Assembly (NCBI RefSeq): GCF_000331305.1
Contig: NZ_KB217480.1
Location: 47,787-111,786, forward strand
DNA from: Calothrix sp. PCC 7103
Lineage (GTDB): Bacteria; Cyanobacteriota; Cyanobacteriia; Cyanobacteriales; Nostocaceae
Reading direction: 5' to 3'
Length of the DNA stretch: 64,000 nt
The translations under genes were made by a program, and so were the position numbers. Positions 50,374-60,200 of this stretch are shown here, in pieces. The notes beneath the pieces were generated by a model. It saw only the letters and a list, made by a program, of their open reading frames with translations. It was not told the origin of the DNA and did no database searches. The first letter of the stretch is position 1. The number at the start of each line of letters is the position of its first letter.

Positions 50374-50787
50374 ATGCCTCCTCTCGCCATAAAGCCTCAA
50401 GACTTAAGTCTATTAGGGGCAGTGATATTCGAGTTTATGAAAGATAACAACATCTCTATGCGTGAATTTGCTGACATGGCGAATGTGACTCGTCCTGGAC
50501 TGCGAACGATGTGTTTGAAAACAAACAATCCGACACCAAGAAGCATTGCGAGGTTGGCAAAAGCAATGAATAAGTCACCTCTTGAACTTTATCAGCTAGC
50601 TTGTTTTAACAAAGAATTAAACCCCGATAAACCTGATTTAATTGATAAGGCTATCAAAGAATTTGATTCTGTTCTCAGGGATATGTGGGAATTAGTACAA
50701 GAATTACCTGAACAAGATAGACCTTCTGACCTGGAACTTGTTAACCAAGCTTTGGATACTCTTAGGTCTTGTATACCCAGACAGTAA
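50374..50787 (+). CDS. cI-like XRE transcriptional regulator
   Basis: 137 residues. HTH at about 20-75: AVIFEFMKDNNISMREFADM, ANVTRPGLRTMCLKTNNPTP, then SIARLAKAMNKSPLELYQLA. The C-terminal ~60 residues are acidic and helical, perhaps for dimerisation. It is transcribed divergently from the replication genes and likely controls them from the shared 500-bp region. Confidence 0.82.
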   Translation: MPPLAIKPQDLSLLGAVIFEFMKDNNISMREFADMANVTRPGLRTMCLKTNNPTPRSIARLAKAMNKSPLELYQLACFNKELNPDKPDLIDKAIKEFDSVLRDMWELVQELPEQDRPSDLELVNQALDTLRSCIPRQ

Positions 50788-50819
50788 AAATTTTTCACAT
50801 GCTTGTATATCTAGATGAC

Positions 50820-50843
50820 TATATATATATATATATATATATA
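50820..50843. repeat. (AT)n dinucleotide repeat
   Basis: About twelve TA units, directly after the XRE gene. Could act as an easily melted region or simple cruciform. It begins the 1.4-kb gene-free stretch 50788-52225. Confidence 0.8.
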
Positions 50844-51319
50844 GCTATTAATATTTATTTAGAATTTATGGTTTACAGCACACAAGATATACAAGCGTGT
50901 AGTGTAAAAGACAAATAACATGATTTGTAGTTTAACTGCTAAAACACGAATTGAAAAGTCCTAAACAAAAATATTTTTGCCGACAGCCTAGCGAGTAGGT
51001 GTTAAAATATGACCGATTCTTTGAGGTTATGAGTGAATTTTATAATCTCAAATGCTTACTGAGTAAAGATTATAGAGTTTAAACAGAGTAGATAAAGCTT
51101 CATAACCCTTGATTATTTTGATTCGGAAAATCAAATTTTAGAAGTAGGAGTGCCTTATCCCCGGTTTAATTACATTATTCTTTAAACTAAAGTGCAAGGA
51201 TTAAACTAAAGTACAATTTGATTTCATAAATAACCACAGATGTAACACTGATAATTGTAATCATATTATTAGTGGTTATATGTAATTAATGTGACTACGT
51301 ATTTGCTATTGCTGGCGCC

Positions 51320-51392
51320 GTTTTAACCTGTATGTTTTAACCCGACACGCATTGTTTTAACCCAAAACGCATGGGTTTTTTAACCCCATGCT
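51320..51392. repeat. TTTTAACC(C) repeats and a hairpin
   Basis: GTTTTAACC(C) occurs at 51320, 51334 and 51353, and a related GGTTTTTTAACCCC at 51373. The last lies in a hairpin GCATGGG...CCCATGC (51370-51392). Irregular spacing of 14-20 bp recalls iterons. Confidence 0.45.
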
Positions 51393-51551
51393 AATAGCGC
51401 GCATTCCTCTGAAGAGGACTAAGTGAATGTTAATTTTGCTACTAATTTTATTAATATTTGTAGTTTTTACTTAGATAAAGTCAATAATTTGGGTATTTGG
51501 TAAGACCTTCTCATTGGTTTTATCTTTCATTTTTGCACTGTTGTTAGAATG

Positions 51552-51690
51552 ATCTATATTTCGATTATTCCGCCTTATCGAATTTAGACTTGATTGTTAT
51601 GCTGATGAACAAGTTTGGCTGTTTTGTGTAACAAGGAAAGGCGTTTTTGTGCAACTTTTGATTTTGTGTTGTTTCAAGTGTTTCATTTAA
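51552..51690 (-). pseudogene. Fossil of the replication-type gene's low-complexity region
   Basis: Segments TATTTCGATTATTC, GGCTGTTTTGTG, GGCGTTTTTGTGCAACTT and TTGATTTTGTGTTGTTTCA correspond to 49030-49460 of the gene at 48647, with large deletions. It leads directly into the 61-bp array. Confidence 0.55.
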
Positions 51691-51718
51691 TATTCGCTTA
51701 AAAAAGGGCGCCGTAATT

Positions 51719-51987
51719 TTCCTAGGGGATATGTGGATATTTAGTTTATCCCCTAGGAATTAGATTTGAGTGCGTACATTTCCTAGGGGATATGTGGATA
51801 TTTGGTTTATCCCCTAGGAATTAGATTTGAGTGCGTACATTTCCTAGGGGATATGTGGATATTTGGTTTATCCCCTAGGAATTAGATTTGAGTGCGTACA
51901 TTTCCTAGGGGATATATGGATATTTGGTTTATCCCCTAGGAATTAGATTCAAGTGCGTACATTTCCTAGGGGATATGTGGATGTTAA
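51719..51987. repeat. Tandem array, 61-bp period, of the TTCCTAGGGGATA palindrome
   Basis: Units start at 51719, 51780, 51841, 51902 and 51963 (the last is truncated). Each has the 41-bp palindrome plus a 20-bp spacer TTAGATTTGAGTGCGTACA(T). Units are almost identical. It is not CRISPR: the spacers are the same. The location near the replication genes suggests iterons or a partition centromere; expansion of a mobile palindrome is the alternative. Confidence 0.85.
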
Positions 51988-52042
51988 GAGTATGTTAGTA
52001 TTGAAAACACTCTCTAGGAGAGCGAAAAATGCCTAGATGCCT

Positions 52043-52176
52043 TTGTTTGTAAGCGTTTTCCTATGAGCTTATAAGCTTATACATAGTTTTGAATCCAAAG
52101 CTTTCTGTGCGAGTATCAGTGGTAATTCGTCTGTTCTTATAAGCTTATAGTCTTATAATGAAACGCTTACAAACAA
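52043..52176. repeat. 134-bp nested inverted repeat
   Basis: The outer arms TTGTTTGTAAGCGTTT (52043-52058) and AAACGCTTACAAACAA (52161-52176) are a perfect 16-bp pair. Inside them, CTTATAAGCTTATA occurs at about 52068 and again at about 52136. It lies 50 bp upstream of the secreted-protein gene. It could be a MITE, an attachment site or a regulatory hairpin. Confidence 0.65.
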
Positions 52177-52225
52177 GGGTATATAGCCATTTTTTCTTTA
52201 TACGCTAAAACTATTTGTCCAAATT

Positions 52226-52528
52226 ATGATTCAAAGCACACTTGCGATTGCTTTAATATTACTTGGTACATTAATATTTCCTGACATAGCACAAGCAGGT
52301 GAACTTGGTGGAGTTGATATGGATAGATATTGCTTCGATTATTCTGGGGGTTTTGGGAGGATAGAATTAGTAGAGCATACAGCTTGGGGATGGAGTTGCG
52401 TTACTAGGTCTGGTTACGAGGATATTGATGTAGATGATGCATGTCGCCAACAATATTCCAACCCAGATGCTTATGCACGAGCTAAGAATCCGAATGACCC
52501 TTACTCTTGGGTTTGTATTTCAGACTAA
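52226..52528 (+). CDS. Small secreted Cys-containing protein
   Basis: 100 residues with a clear signal peptide (TLAIALILLGTLIFPDIAQA, cleavage about after AQA at 25). The mature part has four Cys (YCFDY, WSCVT, DACRQ, WVCIS), likely two disulfides, and VEHTAWGWSCV and IDVDDACRQQYSNPDAYARA. This pattern is a small family of exported bacterial proteins with a Tyr/Trp-rich fold and no known function. It is convergent with the caspase gene. Confidence 0.75.
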   Translation: MIQSTLAIALILLGTLIFPDIAQAGELGGVDMDRYCFDYSGGFGRIELVEHTAWGWSCVTRSGYEDIDVDDACRQQYSNPDAYARAKNPNDPYSWVCISD

Positions 52529-52654
52529 GTTTTAATTTAATGAAAGCTAATTAATTAATTATGGCGTACTGAAAAATTATTCAGGCGCCACCTCTACCAT
52601 GTTGGGTGCCGATAAAATCTAGAATCTGTAACATTTTCAGTTCACCGAAGTTTA

Positions 52655-55600
52655 CTATGGGCAAAGGTTACGTTCGCTTTGGCTTAGATTATTTTTAAGG
52701 TAATTCTTTACCGTATTACAAACTTGCTGTATCAGTTCGTTAGATGATTTAATTGACCACGATTTGATGCTGCCGTCGCTGCCAATAGTTGTTAGTTGTT
52801 TACCATCTGCACTTAAACTAATGCTTTTAACCGCAGGTTGTTGAGTACTCCATGAAGAAAATGGTAATTGTCCTTTAAGGTCTTTTAGATTCCATATTTG
52901 GATGCGACCTCTGCTATCGCTGCTAATAATACTTTTTTCATCTGGGGTAAACGTGACTGCGGTAATTTTGGGACCGTATACCTGAAAGCTATCTGTCCAT
53001 TTACCGTCAAGTCCCCACAAACGAACCGTACCATCATCCCCACCACTCACAATTTGCTTGCCGTCTTTACTAAAGGCTACACTGTTAACGGCGCCTAAGT
53101 GACCTTCAAAGGGTTTTTGCTTCATTTGACCTTGCAAGCTCCATAGATATATTTTACCGTCATCGCTACCACCCACTATTTGGTTCCCGTCTGGACTTAA
53201 AGCCAAGCTTCTAATTAAAGACGCATTTGTTGGGAATGATTTTCCTGACTGTAAAAATTGCAAGTTCCACAAGCTAATTTTACCATCATTGCTACTGCTA
53301 ACTATTTTCTGACCATCTTTGCTTAATGCCACACTTTCAACTGAACCCGAATTAGTTGGAAATGCTTGCTTTTCTTCTTGACCTTGCATATTCCAAAAAC
53401 TAATTGTACCGTCTTTATTCCCGCTAATAATTTGTCTATCATTGGCGCCGAAGCTAACAATGTTGGCAAAATTGCTATTATTAAAATAATTAAATGCTCG
53501 ATTCTGTAAATTCCAGATGCGTACCATTGTATCATCGCTGCTGCTTGCTAATTGTTGACCATTAGGGCTAAAACTTACACTTCTGACGGGTCCTTTGTGA
53601 GCAACAAACTTCTCTAATTCCTGACCTTCTAAATTCCAAATTTTAACAGTCCCGTTTCCTCCAGCAGTCGCTAATTGCTGGTTATTGGGATTAAATACAA
53701 CATCCCAAAGTCTACCTTGGCCTGCATTCCATTCTATAATAGGCTGTTTTAAGAGTGCTTGTGTTGGTGTTTTGATTGGTTGTTGAATTAAATTGCTATC
53801 GACTAACCAAATACGAACAATATCATCTTCTCCATCATCAATTCCTACAGCAGCTAATTCTTGACCATCTCGACTAAAATTTAAACCATGTACCGATTTT
53901 TTATAACCTATAAATTCCCCTAATTCCTGACCTTGAGAATTCCACAGACGAATAATACCACCATCATCACCGCTAGCAATTAGCTGACCATTAGGACTAA
54001 AACTAACATGGGTAACTGGTTTTTGATGCCCTTTTAATTCTTCTGCCAATAACTGCCCTTGTGAATTCCATAGACGAACAGTACCGCTATCTCCAGCACT
54101 TGCAATTATACCATCAATGTTAAATTCAAGCGTCCACAATTTTCCTTGTTGTGCATTCCATTCTTTGACTAATTGCCCTTGCAGGTTCCACAAACGAATC
54201 ATACCATCATCACCAGCAGTTGCAACGAGTTTACCTGTAGGGCTAAATTTGATATTTCTTACCGAACCTTTTTGTTTTAAAAGTTTCTGTAATTGTTTAC
54301 CCTGTGTACTCCACAATCTGGCTGTACCATCATCTCCACTGGTAGCTAATTGTTGACCATCTGGACTAAACGTCACATTTCTAACAGGACGTTCATACCC
54401 TTCAAAGCGATTGTGTTCTCTAACTGTATAAACTGCTCGTTGCAGCGTTCCTTCAATTTTTTCGCTCAGTAGAGAATCGGGTGGAAAAAATTTTAAAAGT
54501 GGATGTTCTAAAGTTTTTCCAGCTCGCAAAATCTCAATCATTCCATTCAAAGATTGATTATCTTGCAATTCTATTTCTGCGGCTTTTCTAAATGTCTTAG
54601 CTTCTTCTTCTTTGGAGACTCTCAAATTCCATAAAGCTATAAATGTTAACACAGTTAAACCAAAGATTACAGCAATCGCGAGTCGCCATCGCAAGCTGGT
54701 ATTCCGACGTTTTTGTAATACACTTTTTTGGATGAACTCAATTTCTAATTTGTTAAACCAATTTTCTTGGGAGTTAAGTTGCCAATTTAAAACATCGAGA
54801 TAGGGATTGGCGTTCCAAAGAAATTGGGTAGGTTTTTTGTACACGCGTTGTTGATGAGATTGCGAATATTGCTGCCATAATTGTATCAACCTGATAAAAC
54901 CTTGACTAAATACATTTTCTAGAATGCTTAATCGACGGTCTAGCCAATCAATTTTAGGCTCAATTTTATCTGAAAAAGCGGTTGGTCTTGTTTGGTTTTT
55001 CACATTTTGCCATTCTACTGCAGCAGGTGTCAGGCGCCGTTGCAAAATAATACTTTCTTTTTCATCAGGTTTCCACAGTTCTAATCGTGACCACCCCTGC
55101 ACTAAAGCATCGTGTGCTGGTTCCACATAGGGTTTACCCTCAGCATCTTGTCCTTCTACTAACAAACGAGCATCGCTAAAACGGCGAATAACTTCGTGAA
55201 TACGGGTATTTTCTGATTCGGGATATTCTAATTCTGATAAAACTACTCGTCTACGTGCCAACTCTTCCCCACCCACTGCTACCATGCGTAACATCAACTT
55301 ACGAATAGTTTGAGCATATAATGTATCTTTTTTAACTAATCCATCATACTCACGGTCTGCTCTTTGGGTCAAACTGCTGGTTACACCTCCCAATTCTTCG
55401 TAATCTGCTTGAGTAATTACCCTGTCGCTTCTTATACCAACGCTCGCACTCTTTAAATACAGCAAATATAATTCGCTGAGGGCAAAAGATAACAACGGCA
55501 ACGCACCTGGCATTTGTATGACTTCATCAATTAAGCTGTCCACCAAACTATAGGGTTCAAAATACATTACTCGTGCTGAAGCTGGTTCTTCAATACAAGC

Positions 55601-57061
55601 GCGTAATTCTGAGCGTGTCATCGGTGGAACTATAAATCGTGATTTATGCCAATATGTTTTTAAGCTGGAGTGAGATAATTGAGATTCAAAGTCTTGGCGA
55701 AATATAAGCATAATTCGCAGATTATCTGCATTATTTGTAACTAAATTGGTTAATAAATGCAGAAAATCTTCCCGTTCTTGGTCGTCACGACAAACAGTTA
55801 ACAATTCTTCGCCTTGGTCGATTACCAACAATAATTTTGACTGAGTATTTTGCTGTAACCAATTTTCAATAAATGTCTGACTTATAGTATTATTTAAAGT
55901 CTTTAACGGCGCCTCTCCTGGACGCATTGGTGTTAAAATGTGCCAAGGAAGTTGATTATTTTTAATATAAGGTATCAATCCAGCTTTAACCAAACTAGAT
56001 TTTCCAGTACCACTGGCGCCTAATACAACTGTAAAAGGGTGTTGACAAACGTGTTGATACAGTTGTTCAGTTAAAACTTCCCTGCCAAAAAATAATTGGC
56101 TGTGTTCTTCTTCAAAAGCTTGTAAACCGCGATAAGGATTTTGTGACTCATCTAATGGTGGCGCCGATGGTAGATTTAATTCGTGATTAGGAGAAAGAAA
56201 AATATACTCGCCTTTATCATGCTTATTTAAACACCAAATACCGGGGGTTTGACGCAGACGATGTTTTCCTGTATAGATTTCGACCCTATCGCGTAAATAT
56301 GTATATAGCTTCGTTGCTGTAATTACCCCATCTCCGCTTTGTTTTCCATTTTTGGCAAGAGGATAAATATCAGCGGCGCCTTTTAGTGCATCTAACAACG
56401 CAGCAGCAAAAGGAGAATGATTACCAACTTGACCGCGTTCTGTATCTAAATTAAAGTTATCTAAAGCTTTTTGGTCGGAAGCAGAAGAAGTAATAATTTG
56501 CCATGCTGCATCTCGAATAAAGCGGTCATAACGTTCTTGGTAAATAACTTCATAGTCGGTAAGTAAATCGCGCGTACTCGACCAGCGAAAGGCGCCTGCA
56601 AAACAACAATCAAGAATACCTAAAAAATGCCGACAAGGTAGCTCACTCAAAGCCGAGTGCAACTTCGTCATTGGCAAATAACTATTAGTATCACCCAGTT
56701 TGGCATCTTGGGGAATTAAGTAACCAACAGGACCATCATCCCCATTCAATGCAACCCCGTGACCAGCAAAATAAAATAGTAAGCGGTCATTTTCGGTAAC
56801 TTGTGCGGGTAATGTTTCTTCTAAAAATTGATTTATATTATTTAGAGTTGCAACTGAGTCTAAACATATCCAAGCTTGGTATTTATGCTTAGACCGCAGA
56901 ACTTCTATGAGTTTTTTAGCATCGTTGACAGCTGTTTTGAGGGGAGAAATACCATTTTGGTAATTATCAATGCCAATAATAAAGGCTAAATTACGCTCAA
57001 ATCCTGAGCAGGCGCCATTTTCTTGGTTATTAAATATTTCCGTCTGTTCAGCGATGTTCAT
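52655..57061 (-). CDS. Caspase-STAND NTPase-WD40 giant protein
   Basis: 1468 residues from ATG 57061, with GGAG 8 nt upstream (GTG 57070 is less likely). An N-terminal caspase-like peptidase (~20-270) has LLFYFAGHGVALNGDDG (His) and FLGILDCCFAGAFRW (Cys). The nSTAND1 module starts NPYRGLQAFEEEHSQLFFGR, with Walker A VVLGASGTGKSSLVKAG (~345) and Walker B LLLVIDQGEELL. A membrane helix LAIAVIFGLTVLTFIALWNL lies at about 795-815. About 14 WD40 repeats (VRNVTFSPDGQQLATSGDDG) follow, then a short Cys-containing tail. All three layers of a sensor-switch-executioner are in one chain, membrane-anchored in the middle, with the propellers after the helix. GGCGCC is frequent in this gene. Confidence 0.92.
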   Translation of the reverse strand: MNIAEQTEIFNNQENGACSGFERNLAFIIGIDNYQNGISPLKTAVNDAKKLIEVLRSKHKYQAWICLDSVATLNNINQFLEETLPAQVTENDRLLFYFAGHGVALNGDDGPVGYLIPQDAKLGDTNSYLPMTKLHSALSELPCRHFLGILDCCFAGAFRWSSTRDLLTDYEVIYQERYDRFIRDAAWQIITSSASDQKALDNFNLDTERGQVGNHSPFAAALLDALKGAADIYPLAKNGKQSGDGVITATKLYTYLRDRVEIYTGKHRLRQTPGIWCLNKHDKGEYIFLSPNHELNLPSAPPLDESQNPYRGLQAFEEEHSQLFFGREVLTEQLYQHVCQHPFTVVLGASGTGKSSLVKAGLIPYIKNNQLPWHILTPMRPGEAPLKTLNNTISQTFIENWLQQNTQSKLLLVIDQGEELLTVCRDDQEREDFLHLLTNLVTNNADNLRIMLIFRQDFESQLSHSSLKTYWHKSRFIVPPMTRSELRACIEEPASARVMYFEPYSLVDSLIDEVIQMPGALPLLSFALSELYLLYLKSASVGIRSDRVITQADYEELGGVTSSLTQRADREYDGLVKKDTLYAQTIRKLMLRMVAVGGEELARRRVVLSELEYPESENTRIHEVIRRFSDARLLVEGQDAEGKPYVEPAHDALVQGWSRLELWKPDEKESIILQRRLTPAAVEWQNVKNQTRPTAFSDKIEPKIDWLDRRLSILENVFSQGFIRLIQLWQQYSQSHQQRVYKKPTQFLWNANPYLDVLNWQLNSQENWFNKLEIEFIQKSVLQKRRNTSLRWRLAIAVIFGLTVLTFIALWNLRVSKEEEAKTFRKAAEIELQDNQSLNGMIEILRAGKTLEHPLLKFFPPDSLLSEKIEGTLQRAVYTVREHNRFEGYERPVRNVTFSPDGQQLATSGDDGTARLWSTQGKQLQKLLKQKGSVRNIKFSPTGKLVATAGDDGMIRLWNLQGQLVKEWNAQQGKLWTLEFNIDGIIASAGDSGTVRLWNSQGQLLAEELKGHQKPVTHVSFSPNGQLIASGDDGGIIRLWNSQGQELGEFIGYKKSVHGLNFSRDGQELAAVGIDDGEDDIVRIWLVDSNLIQQPIKTPTQALLKQPIIEWNAGQGRLWDVVFNPNNQQLATAGGNGTVKIWNLEGQELEKFVAHKGPVRSVSFSPNGQQLASSSDDTMVRIWNLQNRAFNYFNNSNFANIVSFGANDRQIISGNKDGTISFWNMQGQEEKQAFPTNSGSVESVALSKDGQKIVSSSNDGKISLWNLQFLQSGKSFPTNASLIRSLALSPDGNQIVGGSDDGKIYLWSLQGQMKQKPFEGHLGAVNSVAFSKDGKQIVSGGDDGTVRLWGLDGKWTDSFQVYGPKITAVTFTPDEKSIISSDSRGRIQIWNLKDLKGQLPFSSWSTQQPAVKSISLSADGKQLTTIGSDGSIKSWSIKSSNELIQQVCNTVKNYLKNNLSQSERNLCP

Positions 57062-57234
57062 TATGCACACTCCAAGTTCACGTCATTTATAGTATTTAAG
57101 TATTGATACATTCGACGTACCTACTTAGATGTTATGGATGTCACTATAGTTGACTTATGCAATGCGGAAAACATTAAGTCTCAGATCGGCAAGAACAACT
57201 AAGTCAGAATCCGTTCAACTCACAAAACTTTCTC

Positions 57235-60200
57235 TTATTTTCCAACAGTGCTTTCCATCAACGCTGTAGAAAGTATGCTCAAAGTTTTGGTATCAATAAA
57301 GTAATCGAGATGATTGCAATCTACTTCATGAATTTGTGGTTGGGGTGAGCGCGCGTTATTTACGCTTGTTATACTACTTACTGTTACAGCAATGTCATTT
57401 AATTGATCAAAAAAGGCTAAATCGATTGATTTGTCTTTTAGTTTTTCCATTAACTGTTGTAATTTATTAGTTTCACCAAATACGGATGGCGCCAAGTTAT
57501 TACCAGCAATAATAGTATAGGGAATACCTGGGTCGGGACTTGCTGCTAAAGATTTGAGAAAATCTGACCCAGGTTGCATTTGATCGAAGGAAACATCAAT
57601 TTTTTCTATAAAAGTTAGCAAGCTAGGCAATATCTTGAATGGTGATATGCTATTTAAGGCAAATGTAAATAATGCCGTTGCGAAATCGTGAATTGTAGAC
57701 CAAGGAGAACCTGCATTTGGCGTACCTAACATGACTAAGTGATTAATAATTTTATTACCACCTTCGCGTTCTATTAACCACCGAGATATTAACCCACCCA
57801 TCGAATGGGCAACGATATGTAATTGTTTACCGTGGTTTTCACCTAAACCTATTTCTTCGAGACTTTGTTTTAATGAACGCGCGTTTTCTTCAATCGAGGT
57901 GTTTATGTTCTCGTAGTCAAAAGCAAGAATTAAATCACACATCTCGGCTAAGGGTTTTTCCTGTTCAGTTACTGTCCAGGTTGCTTTCTGCATTGCAGGT
58001 AATAAGCTTTCGGTATCACCAATAATACCGTGAATAAACAAAACTATTTTGTTGGCTTGGGCTACTTGCTGTTTGATTTCTTCTACATCGGTTTCATAGC
58101 TAACTTCTTCCGAAGCGTTTACTTTTGCTATCGCTAATCGTGGATAGGGGAACTCCAACCCCAGTTTTTCGCTGAGAACTTTTTGGAAGTAAATCTTGAA
58201 AGCACCTGTTAAACTGCGTTCTCCTGATTCGAGTTCAGGAAGACGCTCTAACCTAATTTCGGTTTTTCCATTATGAGAGTATCCTATTCCCAATGGTAAA
58301 TAAAATTCGCCATCGTAAGCAATTGGTATTACTTTTTCTTGTGGCGCCAAGGGTCTGTCAACAATTAATTTTAAGGGGTTTTCGCGGGTAACGGTGGAGA
58401 TGGTTGCAGTATCAACATTACTTAGTTCTAAGGCATTTGCATTTGCCTCAACTTCCGAACTGTTAGTTAACACAAAAGGTTGACTGTGGGGATTGTCCCG
58501 TAACACTGGTGGTAAATAATCATTGTCTAAATTTCTGGTAGATGAGGAAATACTTGTTAAACTAGCTTTTGCTTGTAAGTTGGGGTGAGCTTTTAAAGTA
58601 ACTCCAACACCGAGAGATACCCCATTTCCTGAGTGAGGTACAGTTGTAGTATCCAAAGGACGAATAGTTTTAATTACAACTTGAGTTGCTACCCAATCAT
58701 CGTATTCTTCAACTGGTTCATCTGAAAGTAAATCGCGCGATTGCCAGCGATTCATTAAACGGTTGAGAGTACCTGTCCCGACATTGCGGTGTGTATATTC
58801 TCTGCGCGGTGAATCGAGTTTTGGTTGTTCTAATAATCTGGCATCAAATTCATTGCTGCAAACAATGAGTTTCAAAATATCTTGATACTCTGTAACCCCT
58901 TGGCGCCATAATTCATCAGGAACGCTGGGACGAATAGCTTTTCCACCTAAAACCCAACATTCTTCGTTAGATTTAAGTTTAATGTAACCTGCTTCAAAAA
59001 AGCCCGCACCAATTGAAAATTGTTCGGTTAATTCGAGTAATGCACAATAAAGCGTTTGTTCGCTGGTATTTTTCAGCTTGATTTTGAAAGCTGGTCGGTT
59101 CCATTTACCCTTATCATCTAGATAGTAATTAAGACGAATTTGACTATCTTCTACAACTTGATTTTTTTGATAAATTTCTAGTTTAACTGCCGAAGCACTA
59201 ATTTGACTATTTGCAGGACTTTGTAGTTGACTCAAATTTGTCCAGCGGGCAATATGTTCGAGACGTTCAACAATTTTGTTAGCGCTAGAAGAGGTATAAC
59301 CAGGAATTTGGTTAACTATAGGTACGCCATCCGCAGGTCGAGTAATAAGATACTCTCCGTTTAGAGCAATAACTTTAAATTCGGCGGTTTCGCTTTCGTT
59401 AACTTCGCGCACGTACACCGAAGATTGTCCGTCATTAATATTTTTTAATGCTTGTTTTAACAGTTGTACTCCTTCTTCTTCACCAACCAAGCGTACACCT
59501 AATGGTGGCAAAGGCAAACTGGTAATAACTGCTTTAAAAGTTTGTTGTCTGTCTAAATTTGTAGGGTCAGTTGTAATTTGACTTAGCTGTGGTAAAACTT
59601 CGGTAACTTGTGCGTCTGCAAATTTATTAGATAATTTGCGTAAATCTTCAGCTTTGGCTGTAATCGGAAATAGTGCCAAACGCATAGTTTCTCCACCATC
59701 AGGACGGGGTACACCATGTACGGCGCCGCCATCAATTATCCAACCATACTGTTTGTGATAAGAAACAGTATAGTACGGATTGCGGGCACTTACCGCCCCA
59801 CCTAGAAATAATTGGTCTAAATCTCTACTATCGGTTGCTTCCAATTGGGGTGATTGTTTAAATACACTGCGTACCAAAGCATTGGTACGTTTAAATAAAT
59901 CTCGATAGGTAAGATTTCCTTGAGTTTGGCTAAGGGTTTTGGTGAGAAAATAACAAAATGCTCCCCGGTGTTTGCCACCAGTTTTATATTCTTTGGCAGT
60001 TTCCAAATCTTGACAAGCTGCGAATAAAATATGCTTACCCCTTGGTAAACTCCAACCCGATGCTTGTCGGTTAAAAGAGCGGATATTTTCAATTTCTTCT
60101 GGGGAAAAAATAAAACTCTCTAAAGGACGGTAGCGTTTATCTGATTCATATTGGCGAACTGCAGTTTCTTGAAATGCGTCTCTTGTTCCTGTACCAGAGT

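Noticed and set aside
51719-51987. CRISPR-like array
   Set aside because: The intervals between palindromes are the same sequence in every unit and no cas gene is nearby; this is a plain tandem repeat with a 61-bp period.
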